A stretch of 44,906 bases of DNA from Hyphomicrobiales bacterium (GTDB lineage Bacteria; Pseudomonadota; Alphaproteobacteria; Rhizobiales; Rhizobiaceae), in assembly GCA_900470965.1 (NCBI GenBank), contig UCCS01000022.1, positions 3,283 to 48,188 on the forward strand. Direction: 5' to 3'. Shown piece by piece: positions 19,487 through 27,994 of the stretch (positions are counted from its first letter, which is position 1; every line of letters begins with the position of its first letter). The notes under the pieces are model-generated. The model worked only from the letters and a program-made list of their open reading frames with translations. It was not told where the DNA came from and searched no databases. A program made the position numbers and the translations under genes.

Positions 19487-20830
19487 TCAAATCGCCGGCC
19501 CCGGCCGGATGCGGCTGCCGTCGGTGAAGCGCGAGAGCCGGAACCGGTTGAGATCGTGGCCGGGCGCGTTGCCCTGGATCAGGTCGGAGACGACGCGGCC
19601 GATGCCGGGACCGATGCCGAAGCCGTGGCCGCTCATGCCGGTTGCGACGAAGAGGCCGGTGATGGCCTCAACGCGGTCGACGATGGGCACGATGTCGGGC
19701 ATGGCGTCGATCATGCCGGCCCAGGCCGTCTTCAGGCGGACGGTTTCGAATTGCGGGAAGAGGCGCTGGAAATTACGGCTGATCGCTTCGAGGCTGGATT
19801 GTTCGGGGGCGGGGTTCAGCACGCGCATCCGCTCGAACGGGCTCTCGGCATCCGCTGTCCAGTTGCGCGGGGTCGACCAGCTGTCCGGGTAACCTTCGGG
19901 GGCTGCAGGTGAATAGCGGGTGCCGAAGGGGTGGGCCATGAGCGCCGGCATATATTTCATGGCGTGGCGGAACGCGTCGGGGCCGAGATAGAGGCGGTGG
20001 CTTGCCGGCGCCAGCGTGTAGCCGCCATCCTGCCTGCGGCGGAAGGCGACATCCGCTCCGCCTGCAGCACCTGCGTGGATTTCTGGCAGGGGCTCGGTTG
20101 CGGCGACGGTTGCGCGCACTGCAAGCTGCGGGATGGAAACGCCGTGTTTTCTGAGGAAGAGCGACGACCAGGCGCCGCCTGCGACGAGCACTGTCGAGGT
20201 CTCGATACGGCCGGCCTCGGTCCACACACCGCTTACCTCGCCGGCGGAGATATCAAGGGTTCGCGCCGCGCAGTTTTCGATGATCGTGACACCCAGACGG
20301 GCGGCGAGCCGGGCAAGGGCAGGGACGGCGAGCCATGGCTCGGCGCGCAGGTCCGATGGCGTCTTCATCGAGCCGGCAAATTTGCGGGAGATGCCTTTGA
20401 ACAAGGAGGCCGTCTGCCCGCTGTCGAGCAGGCGGGTGTCGAGATCGTAGGCGCTCGCGAGCTTCATGAAGGTTTCGAAGCCGGCCATCTGCTTGTCGGA
20501 GTTGGCGAGATAGGTGACGCCGGTCTCGTTCAGGCCGATATCCTCGCCGCATTCTGCCGCGAGCTCCTTCCACAGGCGGCAGGCTTCGATGACGATCGGC
20601 AGCTCGTCGGCATCGCGGCCCTGCTTGCGGATCCAGCCCCAGTTGCGGGAGGACTGCTCGGCAGCGATGCGCCCCTTCTCGATGAGCGTCACGGAGATCT
20701 TGCGCTTGGCCAGAAACAGCGCCGTCGTCACACCGATGACGCCGCCGCCGATGATGACGACGTCGGATGTCTTTGGAAGCGGGCCATGATGCTGGATGGG
20801 ATCGTTTAGGGAGAAGGGGAAGGCTGGCAA
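19487..20830 (-). CDS. FAD-dependent amino-acid oxidase/dehydrogenase (DadA/glycine-oxidase type)
   Basis: A 447-residue DAO-family flavoprotein. The dinucleotide loop VVIIGGGVIGVTTALFLA is near residues 24-41. The FAD contact SSRNWGWIRKQGRD follows, and the C-terminal GMSGHGFGIGPGIGRVVSDL is the second FAD-binding motif. It likely oxidises a D-amino acid or N-methyl/secondary amine. The start appears to be TTG at 20830, with AGGAC upstream; no ATG exists before the Rossmann fold. It stands alone between the methyltransferase and the glycosyltransferase region. Confidence 0.88.
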   Translation of the reverse strand: MPAFPFSLNDPIQHHGPLPKTSDVVIIGGGVIGVTTALFLAKRKISVTLIEKGRIAAEQSSRNWGWIRKQGRDADELPIVIEACRLWKELAAECGEDIGLNETGVTYLANSDKQMAGFETFMKLASAYDLDTRLLDSGQTASLFKGISRKFAGSMKTPSDLRAEPWLAVPALARLAARLGVTIIENCAARTLDISAGEVSGVWTEAGRIETSTVLVAGGAWSSLFLRKHGVSIPQLAVRATVAATEPLPEIHAGAAGGADVAFRRRQDGGYTLAPASHRLYLGPDAFRHAMKYMPALMAHPFGTRYSPAAPEGYPDSWSTPRNWTADAESPFERMRVLNPAPEQSSLEAISRNFQRLFPQFETVRLKTAWAGMIDAMPDIVPIVDRVEAITGLFVATGMSGHGFGIGPGIGRVVSDLIQGNAPGHDLNRFRLSRFTDGSRIRPGPAI

Positions 20831-21077
20831 GCTATGCGTCCTGAAGGGCTGATCGATAGGTACGAGTGCTAGAGGCTCCGGGGTGGCAATTCAAGCTGAT
20901 GTCATCGCGGTTCTGGGCTTGCCCTTGGCCGATCAAGGAGAAATTCGTTACCGACATTGCTGCCATGCCGCGACGGCAGGTTGCACAGCCGGCGGGGGAA
21001 GTGCTAGGCGAGTTTGCCGGGAAGCTTGGCCTCAGGGGGAGGCCCGGCTGCTTTGAGCTGCAAACCACGGTTGGACG

Positions 21078-21812
21078 ATGACGACCTGCATTTATGTGAT
21101 TAATCTCGACCGGTCCACGGATCGGTGGAATGCATTGTCCGATCGGGCCAAGGCCCTGCAGTTCGACCTTATTCGCATTGCCGGCGTCGATGGGCGGGAG
21201 ATTGCCGCAGATCAGCGGACGGCCTGTGATGAGCGCGCCTTTCAGCGCAACAATGGCCGGACCATCCTGCCGGGCGAGTATGGCTGCTACCGGAGCCATC
21301 TGAAGGTGCTCGCGGCTTTCTTGGAAACGGGCGAGGCCGCCTGCATCATCGTCGAGGACGATGTCATTTTGTCTGCCGACCTCATTGCGCGCGCCGAAGC
21401 GGCACTTGCGGCGGTGCCTGGCGCCGATGTGATCAAGCTCTTCAATCACCGTATCGTCGGCTTCAGGCCTGTCGCCACCTCGGCTATCGGCGATGAGATC
21501 GGGCGGGTAACGCATGGTCCGCAGGGGTCGGCAGCCTGCTATGCGGTGACGCGGATGGGCGCCCTGAAGCTTCTCAAGACGGTCGGCGTCATGCGTTTCC
21601 CCTGGGATATCGAACTGGAGCGCGGCTGGGCATCCCGAGCGCGGGTCTACACGACCCGCCAAAACGTGACTGTCGTACAAGAGGGCGGCTCGAATATCGG
21701 GACGCGATCCGTCTACAGGGCCACCAAATTTCCCTGGTGGAGGCGATTGCCGACCTATGCGATCCGCATCGCTGAGACGGTTCGCAGAATCAACTATGCA
21801 TTGAAAAAATAA
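21078..21812 (+). CDS. Glycosyltransferase family 25
   Basis: A 244-residue GT25 enzyme of the LPS/LOS galactosyl- or glucosyltransferase type. The N-terminus has YVINLDRSTDRW, then GEYGCYRSHLKVL, and IVEDDV provides the acidic metal motif; the Lys/Arg-rich end is typical. GT25 enzymes add hexoses to LPS core or to surface polysaccharide. A weak CCGGG/CCCGG-TTTT hairpin follows its stop. It begins a run of sugar-related genes to 26480. Confidence 0.9.
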   Translation: MTTCIYVINLDRSTDRWNALSDRAKALQFDLIRIAGVDGREIAADQRTACDERAFQRNNGRTILPGEYGCYRSHLKVLAAFLETGEAACIIVEDDVILSADLIARAEAALAAVPGADVIKLFNHRIVGFRPVATSAIGDEIGRVTHGPQGSAACYAVTRMGALKLLKTVGVMRFPWDIELERGWASRARVYTTRQNVTVVQEGGSNIGTRSVYRATKFPWWRRLPTYAIRIAETVRRINYALKK

Positions 21813-21816
21813 GGCG

Positions 21817-21838
21817 CCGGGACGGAAAACCCGGTTTT
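21817..21838 (+). terminator. Weak intrinsic terminator after GT25 gene
   Basis: CCGGG and CCCGG pair across eight bases and are followed by TTTT. The stem is short, so termination may be partial. It lies four bases past the stop codon. Confidence 0.4.
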
Positions 21839-22125
21839 CAGGGCGGCTTTGTCGTTGCCCTTAAAGTCCATCTCAAGACTTTTTTTGGCACTTTAGCAGG
21901 CTGTTTTATCGGTGTTACGGTCGTGCATAATACTGCCGCAATTTTTCCGGAGTTACTTCAGTAAGTTACCCCAAAAATGGTCGTTCTGTGGCGTAAAACT
22001 TTACGATTCTGTATAGTTACACAGTCTTGTTTGCGCCGGATCTCCGATGTAGATCATCGCCGAAACCTATCGAGAAGTGTTCCGCCAACATATCAACTCG
22101 GTCGGACATCGATCTGAGGTGTATC
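21839..22125 (+). promoter_or_regulatory. AT-rich regulatory region before the GT4 gene
   Basis: No gene is visible here. The base composition is clearly more AT-rich than its neighbours. It contains the palindromes TTACT-TC-AGTAA (21953-21964) and CGTAAA-AC-TTTACG (21992-22005), and four copies of GTTAC spread over ~100 bases. A CATAAT hexamer at 21925 could be a -10 box. It looks like an operator-rich promoter. Confidence 0.5.
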
Positions 22126-23268
22126 TTGAGTGCTCGAAATGATTTCGCGGGTGAGTTGCACTCGCGTGCCTATGAGGCTGCCGATCCCGTAGCGTCTCAT
22201 AAGTTGAAAATCCTACATGTCTTGTTCTCCTCCAGAGTGGCTGGATCGGAACGATACTGCGCTGATCTCGCCAACGGGCAGGCTGCTCTTGGACATGAGG
22301 TTCACGTTGCCGGACGATACGGTTCGCCGATTGCTGGTCTGCTCTCGAAAGAGGTTGTTTTCCACGGCTTCGCGATCCCGTTTCTGCGGGGCCTGAGGCT
22401 GCGGCGGCTGATGGACAGGACAGGCATCGAGATCGCGCATGGGCATCTCAGCCATGGCTGCAAGGCGCTTGCCGCAGCGCCTGACAGCGTCGCCAGGATC
22501 GCGACCCTGCATGTCGGCTACAAGGCCAAGCAGCACGCCTGCCTCGAGGGTGTGATCTGCGTCAACACCGCCCAGTCGACGCGGCTCGGCACATTTGACG
22601 GCCAGTCGACACTGATCTCCAACTGGCTGCCCGATGTCAAATCGGCCGAGAGCTTCGACCTGCGTGCGCAGCTGAATTTGTCGCGCGAAACACGGCTCGT
22701 CGGCAGCGTCGGGCGTCTGCATCTCAGCAAGGGATATGATGTGCTGGTGTCTGCCTTCCGGCAGTCGGCACCCGGCAATGCCGCTCTCGTCATCGTCGGC
22801 GAGGGGCCGCATCGCGCCGCGCTGGAAAAGCTCGCCAAGGGCGATAGCCGCATCCATCTGCTCGGCCATTGCAACAATGTGACAGCGTTTCTGCGCAATC
22901 TCGATCTTTTCGTTTCGCCGTCCCGCGAGGAATCGGCGGGGCTTGCGATCCTCGAAGCCATGCATGAGGGACTGCCGATCATTGCTACGGCGGCCGAAGG
23001 CCCGTCGGAATATCTGCGCGAGCATCCGGTCACGCTGGTGGCACCCGGCTCCGTCGAGGGGCTCACCGAGGCGCTTGCCGATGTGCTGCGGGAACAGCCT
23101 GTTGTCCGCCTGTCGCGCGTAGGCTACGACTTGGCTCCTTTCTCTCGTCCGGCAGGTATTGCGAATGTTCTCGATTTCTATTCCCGGGTTGCCCGTGGAG
23201 CCGCAGTCCAGGCTGCGCCCGACATCGATCAGCCGCGGTTGATCTATGCGTCTGAAGCCCAAGAGTGA
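22126..23268 (+). CDS. Glycosyltransferase family 4 (GT-B)
   Basis: A 380-residue GT-B glycosyltransferase. The N-terminal domain starts ILHVLFSSRVAGSERYCADLANG. The C-terminal domain has GSVGRLHLSKGYDVL, VGEGPHRAALEKL and the donor-site E-x7-E motif in SREESAGLAILEAMHEGLP. The frame has no ATG near the family start. I choose TTG at 22126 because GAGG lies seven bases before it; TTG at 22027 is possible but lacks a ribosome site. The last 23 bases overlap the next gene, so the two are translationally coupled. Likely role: surface or capsular polysaccharide assembly. Confidence 0.88.
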   Translation: MSARNDFAGELHSRAYEAADPVASHKLKILHVLFSSRVAGSERYCADLANGQAALGHEVHVAGRYGSPIAGLLSKEVVFHGFAIPFLRGLRLRRLMDRTGIEIAHGHLSHGCKALAAAPDSVARIATLHVGYKAKQHACLEGVICVNTAQSTRLGTFDGQSTLISNWLPDVKSAESFDLRAQLNLSRETRLVGSVGRLHLSKGYDVLVSAFRQSAPGNAALVIVGEGPHRAALEKLAKGDSRIHLLGHCNNVTAFLRNLDLFVSPSREESAGLAILEAMHEGLPIIATAAEGPSEYLREHPVTLVAPGSVEGLTEALADVLREQPVVRLSRVGYDLAPFSRPAGIANVLDFYSRVARGAAVQAAPDIDQPRLIYASEAQE

Positions 23269-24178
23269 TTTCTGGCAGGTCGGCATCGTGCCCGCAGCCG
23301 CCGAGGCGCTGCTCGATGCCGAGACTTTGGCGGATTGTTCCGATCGCATCACATGGCTGCCCGATCCGGGGCCGTGGCGATATCTCGCCGATCCCTTCGC
23401 CGTGAAGAAGGGCGACAGCCTGCACGTCTTCGTGGAAGCCTATGACTACCACACCAAGCATGGCTTCATCGAGCGCCACGAACTGGTGGGGCCGGACCTG
23501 CAATGGCGCGGCAGGGCGGTGGTGCTCACCAAGCCTTTTCATCTCTCCTATCCCTTCCTGATCGAGCAGGATGGCGAGGTGCTGATGATGCCGGAAAGCC
23601 ATAAGGCGGGGGAGGTCGCGCTTTACCACGCCCGCTCATTCCCCGATGGCTGGGTGCGGGAAACGGTGCTCCTGGCCGATTTGCCCGCTGCCGAGGCCTG
23701 TCTCATTGAGCATCAGGGCAAGTGGTGGATGTTTTACACGCTTGTCGGCGCCGGCGCGCGTGACCAGCGCGAACTGCATATCGCCTTTGCCGACAAGCTG
23801 ACCGGCCCGTGGAAGACCCATCCGCAAAATCCGGTTCTGGTGGATCGCTCCGGCGCCCGGCCGGGCGGTACGCCCTTTATCGGCGCCGATGGGCAGATCA
23901 TCCTGCCGGTTCAGGACTGCAGCGTCAGCTATGGCGGCGGCCTGCGCTTCCTGCGCTTCAGCCTGCTCAGCGAGACGCATGTGACCTGCGCGCATCTGTC
24001 GGCGCAGTTGACGGGCGGTCTCGCCACTGCCGATTACTCCGACGGCCTGCACACATTTTCTGCCTGCGGAGACCTGACGCTGATCGATGTGAAGCGCATC
24101 GACAGATCCTTCGGCCGCCATATCGTCAACCTGAAGCGCAAGCTGCTGCCGAAGCCCGCCTTGTCCGCATTGGGGTGA
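23246..24178 (+). CDS. GINT1-like (glucosamine inositolphosphorylceramide transferase N-domain) beta-propeller protein
   Basis: A 310-residue protein whose blades resemble a GH43-like five-bladed propeller (WRYLADPFAV, HGFIERHEL, LSYPFLIEQDGEVLMMPESHKAG, WWMFYTL, GPWKTHPQNPVL). This matches the N-terminal domain annotated in plant GINT1 sphingolipid glycosyltransferases, which also occurs alone in bacteria beside glycosyltransferases. A hydrolase catalytic triad could not be confirmed, so binding or transfer are both open. The ATG at 23246 overlaps the GT4 gene, showing the two act together. Confidence 0.78.
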   Translation: MRLKPKSDFWQVGIVPAAAEALLDAETLADCSDRITWLPDPGPWRYLADPFAVKKGDSLHVFVEAYDYHTKHGFIERHELVGPDLQWRGRAVVLTKPFHLSYPFLIEQDGEVLMMPESHKAGEVALYHARSFPDGWVRETVLLADLPAAEACLIEHQGKWWMFYTLVGAGARDQRELHIAFADKLTGPWKTHPQNPVLVDRSGARPGGTPFIGADGQIILPVQDCSVSYGGGLRFLRFSLLSETHVTCAHLSAQLTGGLATADYSDGLHTFSACGDLTLIDVKRIDRSFGRHIVNLKRKLLPKPALSALG

Positions 24179-24301
24179 TATCGGCCGTTTTGCCCTCGCA
24201 ATCTGCGCCGACACGGGTGAAACTGGACCCCAGCGGATTCGATGCGGAGGAACGGTCGGGATGCCTTGCCGGCGAGGGCGACAATGGTCTGGAGATGAGC
24301 G

Positions 24302-25066
24302 ATGACGAAGCCGATGCTGTCGTTGCAGCTCTATTCGATGCGCGGGCTGGGAGATCTCGGCACGCAGCTCGACAAGGCGGCGAGCGCCTGCTTTGGCGCC
24401 GTCGAGCCGCTCGAAGGGCATTTGCGTGACGCCGATAGCCTGCAGGCCGGGCTTGTCAGGAATGGGCTGACGGCACCATCAGCCCATGTCGGACTGGAGG
24501 CGCTGCGCAGCGAGCGGCAGCGCTTTGTCGATGCCTGCCAGCAATGCGGCATCGGGCAGCTCTTCGTTCCGCATCCGGCGCCTTCTGCGATGAAAGAAAC
24601 GAAGGCGGCATGGCAGCGGATCGGCCATGAGCTGGGTACGCTTGCTGAGCAGATGAAGGAAGCGGGCATCGTGCTTGGCTATCACAACAAGATGGCGGGC
24701 TTCGACCGTACCATTGGCGGGCGCTACGGGTTCGAGCTGATGTTCGATGCGGCCAAGGGCAGCCCGCTCACCTGGCAGGCGGATATTGCGTGGCTGGCGC
24801 GCGCCCAGCCGAATGCGGTCGAATGGATCAGGCGCTATGCCAGCGTGCTGGTCTCGGTGCATGTAAAGGATCAGGCGCCTGATAATGTCGATCCGGAGGA
24901 GGGCGGCTGGGCCAATGTCGGCTCCGGCGTGCTCGTCTGGCCGTCGCTGTGGCATGCGGCTGTCGCAAGCGGGGCGCGGCTCTTCGTCGTCGAGCACGAT
25001 AATCCACGGCAGCCCTTCGAATTTGCGGCGCGCAGCTATGCCTATCTCAGCCGGTTTGTGACGTAG
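24302..25066 (+). CDS. Sugar phosphate isomerase/epimerase (AP endonuclease 2-like TIM barrel)
   Basis: A 254-residue xylose-isomerase-like barrel. It begins LSLQLYSMRGLGD and carries LGYHNKMAGF, TWQADIAWLARA and VSVHVKDQAP, the metal-binding positions of the family. The protein ends EHDNPRQPFEFAARSYAYL, typical of bacterial sugar isomerase/epimerases. GGAG precedes the ATG at 24302. It follows the GINT1-like gene by 123 bp. The substrate is unknown. Confidence 0.88.
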   Translation: MTKPMLSLQLYSMRGLGDLGTQLDKAASACFGAVEPLEGHLRDADSLQAGLVRNGLTAPSAHVGLEALRSERQRFVDACQQCGIGQLFVPHPAPSAMKETKAAWQRIGHELGTLAEQMKEAGIVLGYHNKMAGFDRTIGGRYGFELMFDAAKGSPLTWQADIAWLARAQPNAVEWIRRYASVLVSVHVKDQAPDNVDPEEGGWANVGSGVLVWPSLWHAAVASGARLFVVEHDNPRQPFEFAARSYAYLSRFVT

Positions 25067-25235
25067 AACACCGGCCTTTGCCTGCCGCTGATCGCTGAAA
25101 ATGTGGGGAAGGGATGCGGCCGGGAACAATCATCATCCCTGCTATGCCTTTAGATATGGCGCAGGGGGGACTTGCGGCAAGCCCCTAGAGAGCGCGTAGA
25201 ACGCTCAACCTGATCAACAGCATCGGGAGATGAGC

Positions 25236-26480
25236 ATGCGTGTATTGCTATCCACATACGGATCACGGGGAGATGTGCAGCCATTGGCGGCGCTGGCGGT
25301 TGCCTTGCAGACAACAGGCGCCGAGGCGGTGGTCTGCGCGCCGCCGGATGCGGAATTTGCCGGGCTGCTTAATCGACTCGGCGTGCCGCTGGCGCCGGCC
25401 AACGCGCCCGTGCGGCAATGGGTGAGCGAGGTGATGAAGACTGCAGAGCGCAACACGCGGGAGCGTTCGGCCGATGGCATTTCGGAGCGGGCGGCCGGGA
25501 TATTGGCAGGGCAGTTCGAGGCGCTGTCAGCGGTTGCGGAAGGATGCGATCTCATCGTCGCGGCAGGGCTGTTTCCGGCGATGGCGGCGGCGCAGCTGGT
25601 GGCCGAGCGGGCCGGCATCGGCTATTTCGGGGCGACATTCTGCCCGATCTTCCTGCCGTCGCATCATCACAAGCCGCATGAATTCAAGGGCCGTCCGCAT
25701 CCGCCCGGCGTGACCGACAACAGGGTTCTCTGGGACTATGATATCGAAACGAAGAACGTGATCTTCGGCGGAGCCTATAATCGGCTGCGTGCATCGATGG
25801 GCATGGCGCCGGTGGACAATGTGCGCGATCCGGTTCTGACCCGCCGGCCGTTGCTTGCGGCCGATCCGGTCATCGGGCCGCTGCTTGCGACGGATCTGAT
25901 CGACGCAGTGCAGACGGGCGCCTGGATGTTCGATGACGACCGGCCGCTGCCGGCGGCGCTGGAGGCCTTTCTCGATGCCGGCGAGCCGCCCGTCTATGTC
26001 GGTTTCGGCAGCATGCCGATGCATGCGCTGAAGGATGCCGCGGGCGTGATCCTTGCGGCGATCCGCGCTCACGGGCGGCGTGCGGTGCTGTCGCGCGGCT
26101 GGGCCGGGCTGGTGCCTGATGATGGCGCAGGCGATTGCTTCGTCATCGACGAGGCCAATCATCAGGCGCTCTTCCCGGGGGTTGCGGCGATCGTCCATCA
26201 TGGCGGAGCAGGGACAACGGCAGCGGCAAGCCGGGCGGGCGTGCCGCAGGTGGTCGTGGCGCAGATTGCCGACCAGCCCTATTGGGCGGGCCGCGTTGCA
26301 GCACTCGGCATCGGCGTGGCACATGAGGGGACGATACCGACGCCTGAGACCTTCTCCGCCGCGCTTTCGGCGGCGTTGCAGCCTGATATGCGTAAGCGAG
26401 CTGCGGCCGTCGCCCCCACGATCCGAACCGATGGGGCGATGGTGGCGGCAAGGCTGCTGCTTGCCTCGGCCGGCACATAA
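25236..26480 (+). CDS. UGT/GT1-type glycosyltransferase
   Basis: A 414-residue GT-B enzyme of the sterol/macrolide/UGT type. The N-terminus has LLSTYGSRGDVQPLAALA, and the C-terminal donor-binding loop is VHHGGAGTTAAASRAGVPQVVV with DQPYWAGRV, matching GT1 signatures (Gly-rich, HxGxGT). Start ATG at 25236 is preferred over 25230 because GGGAG lies six bases before it. Such enzymes glycosylate lipids, sterols or small metabolites. It closes the sugar-related run and is convergent with the gene at 26494. Confidence 0.9.
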   Translation: MRVLLSTYGSRGDVQPLAALAVALQTTGAEAVVCAPPDAEFAGLLNRLGVPLAPANAPVRQWVSEVMKTAERNTRERSADGISERAAGILAGQFEALSAVAEGCDLIVAAGLFPAMAAAQLVAERAGIGYFGATFCPIFLPSHHHKPHEFKGRPHPPGVTDNRVLWDYDIETKNVIFGGAYNRLRASMGMAPVDNVRDPVLTRRPLLAADPVIGPLLATDLIDAVQTGAWMFDDDRPLPAALEAFLDAGEPPVYVGFGSMPMHALKDAAGVILAAIRAHGRRAVLSRGWAGLVPDDGAGDCFVIDEANHQALFPGVAAIVHHGGAGTTAAASRAGVPQVVVAQIADQPYWAGRVAALGIGVAHEGTIPTPETFSAALSAALQPDMRKRAAAVAPTIRTDGAMVAARLLLASAGT

Positions 26481-26493
26481 ACGGGGATCGCGG

Positions 26494-26760
26494 TCAATCG
26501 CGCGGCAGCCTGCCGAGCAGCAGCTGGTTTCCCGTGCGGTTGCCGCAACCGATGCATTTCAGGCGAGGGCCGATCCTCGCCAGCGATATGTCCTTGCCAT
26601 AGCGGTAGGCGAGCATGCGCCGGTCGATCCTCGTCTCGTGCTGGCAGGCCGGGCAGCGGGCGTGGAGGACATACCATTGCGGCAGGGTGGCGAGCGTCTC
26701 CCTGTCGGTTGCGACCTCCTCATGGCTGGCGACGAGATCGATGCTGCGGCGGTGTTTCAT
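26494..26760 (-). CDS. Small zinc-ribbon protein of unknown function, SOS-type operon gene 2
   Basis: An 88-residue protein with CPAC (residues 36-39) and CIGC (69-72), the two knuckles of a zinc ribbon separated by ~30 residues with several Arg and Tyr. I do not recognise the family. The N-terminal half is acidic, the C-terminal half basic. Its ATG overlaps the stop of the upstream gene (ATGA), so it depends on translation of that gene. The shared promoter has a LexA box, making it a probable damage-inducible nucleic-acid-related protein; that role is inference. Confidence 0.78.
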   Translation of the reverse strand: MKHRRSIDLVASHEEVATDRETLATLPQWYVLHARCPACQHETRIDRRMLAYRYGKDISLARIGPRLKCIGCGNRTGNQLLLGRLPRD

Positions 26761-26996
26761 GTCCGGTCAAAGGAGGACCTGTCGAAGGTGGGCCGCCAGC
26801 CGCGGGTCATGCCCCGGCTCATGGCGCCTTCGGCAAGCGCAAGCTGTTCGCGCAGGTGGCGGCAGTCCTGCAGAAGCGTGGCGATGGCGGCCTTGGCATC
26901 CTCGTCGTGCCAGGAGAGCACAGCCTCGACCTCCCAGCTCAAATCTTCGTTTCCGATCACATCACCATCGGTTTTTGGGGCCAATTGCGGACGCAT
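26757..26996 (-). CDS. Small acidic protein of unknown function, SOS-type operon gene 1
   Basis: A 79-residue protein without a recognised domain. It has a helix-rich acidic central part (WEVEAVLSWHDEDAKAAIATLL then DCRHLREQLALAE) and an Arg/Trp-containing tail. The ATG at 26996 follows AAGGAG; an earlier ATG at 27020 encodes the ribosome site itself and is rejected. It is the first gene of a two-gene operon with an ATGA overlap. The promoter and LexA box lie at 27064-27097, ~70 bp upstream. Confidence 0.75.
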   Translation of the reverse strand: MRPQLAPKTDGDVIGNEDLSWEVEAVLSWHDEDAKAAIATLLQDCRHLREQLALAEGAMSRGMTRGWRPTFDRSSFDRT

Positions 26997-27063
26997 GTTC
27001 TCATTCTCCTTGCAGAGCATTTCAGTTCAGGATTGTCGGGATGGCGACCGCAGCGCCAGGAAT

Positions 27064-27097
27064 GTTCTTATTATGTTCTCATTCTGGCGGGAGTCAA
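27064..27097 (-). promoter_or_regulatory. SOS (LexA) box on a leftward promoter
   Basis: On the minus strand TTGACT (27092-27097) is followed 16 bases later by CATAAT (27070-27075). The palindrome-free direct repeat GAAC-N7-GAAC (27064-27078), equal to GTTC-N7-GTTC on the plus strand, covers the -10 box. This is the known alphaproteobacterial LexA site and has no mismatch. LexA bound here would block RNA polymerase at the promoter of the genes at 26996 and 26760. Confidence 0.8.
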
Positions 27098-27213
27098 GGG
27101 CTGTGGTCAGGCTGAGCGCGGAGAAGAGAATTGGATCGGGCGCGGTTTGCGGACATCACGTGATTGGGGCAGGATAGGCTCATCGAAACAGGCAGGGATG
27201 AAACGGTGCGCTG

Positions 27214-27615
27214 ATGCTGATCGGCTCATGTCATTGCGGCAAGGCGGGCTGGACGCTGGAAGGCGATCCCGGTTCGATTACGGCGTGCAACTGCACGCTC
27301 TGCCGGCGCTATGGGGCGCTCTGGGCCTATGATTACGAGGGCGAGCGGATCAGCATGAACGGCGAGACCGGCTCCTATACCCGGACCGGCCGGGAGACGT
27401 CGTCGCTGGAAATATTGTTCTGCCCGACTTGCGCCTGCGTGCTCAGCTGGCGCGGCCTGAGGCTCAACAGGGATGGGCGCCGGCGCATGGCGGTCAATTT
27501 GCGCCTGGCGCCGCCGGATCTCGTTTCTGATCTGCCGATCGATCATTTCGACGGGCTGGAAACGTTTGACGACCTTCCGTCCAAGGGACAGTGCGTGCGC
27601 GATCTCTGGTTCTGA
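27214..27615 (+). CDS. GFA-family zinc protein (second copy)
   Basis: A 133-residue GFA-fold protein. It opens with GSCHCGKAGW, then CNCTLCRRYGALWAY and FCPTCACVLSW, giving the three cysteine clusters that bind zinc. It is distinct from the GFA protein at 2071, with roughly the same length but low visible identity. The ATG at 27214 has only a weak ribosome site. It diverges from the LexA-box operon; the SOS box is ~136 bp upstream, so joint control is possible but not shown. Confidence 0.85.
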   Translation: MLIGSCHCGKAGWTLEGDPGSITACNCTLCRRYGALWAYDYEGERISMNGETGSYTRTGRETSSLEILFCPTCACVLSWRGLRLNRDGRRRMAVNLRLAPPDLVSDLPIDHFDGLETFDDLPSKGQCVRDLWF

Positions 27616-27653
27616 CGGACGCAAAACCGCTGCACAATTTTGCTGGAATTGCG

Positions 27654-27815
27654 CTAGACCAGTCCGTGACCTCCGATAAAGATCGCCGCGCACAGGATCA
27701 AAATCGCGGCGACCGCATGGAATCGGGAAAACCTATGCCCTCCATGCGTTGGAGCCTCTGCACCATAGCCGAGGCTGCGATGGTCTTCTTCGAAGTTTGA
27801 CAGCAAATCGCGCAT
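27654..27815 (-). CDS. Small membrane-anchored protein, hypothetical
   Basis: A 53-residue candidate. The N-terminal ~32 residues are polar (MRDLLSNFEEDHRSLGYG, then His-rich), and a single membrane helix AVAAILILCAAIFIGGHGLV ends the protein. A G-rich run precedes the ATG at 27815 but is not a clean ribosome site. No family recognised. The C-terminal hydrophobic end and amphipathic N-terminus look like a real tail-anchored protein rather than chance, but evidence is thin. Confidence 0.45.
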   Translation of the reverse strand: MRDLLSNFEEDHRSLGYGAEAPTHGGHRFSRFHAVAAILILCAAIFIGGHGLV

Positions 27816-27945
27816 TTCATGCCCCCCCCAAGTATCTGGCCCAAACATCTGTCAGGCCAAGGGAATCAGCATGCGCTCGTTCTGATGATTTGGGCAGATC
27901 GCCAAAGGTTCAATCACCTTCCGGTGGATACCTAATCACCCAGGG

Positions 27946-27970
27946 AAACGGCCGGTGAAACCGGCCGTTT
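27946..27970 (-). terminator. Terminator-like hairpin after the RTX gene
   Basis: AAACGGCCGGT and ACCGGCCGTTT form a perfect 11-bp stem with a three-base loop, 24 bases beyond the stop codon of the RTX gene. Each arm ends in T/A runs, so it may act on both strands. Confidence 0.7.
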
Positions 27971-27994
27971 TGAGATATGCGGCGCGCGCGCCCG

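Noticed and set aside
20866..21081. 71-codon frame ending in ATGA with the GT25 start
   Set aside because: The overlap looks like coupling, but no ribosome site or motif; not supported as a gene.
20832..21680. Long minus-strand open frame of 282 codons
   Set aside because: It is antisense to the clear GT25 gene; its composition and lack of motifs mark it as a shadow.
22213..23352. Minus-strand open frame of 379 codons
   Set aside because: It is antisense to the GT4 gene with intact motifs; no family signature on the minus strand.
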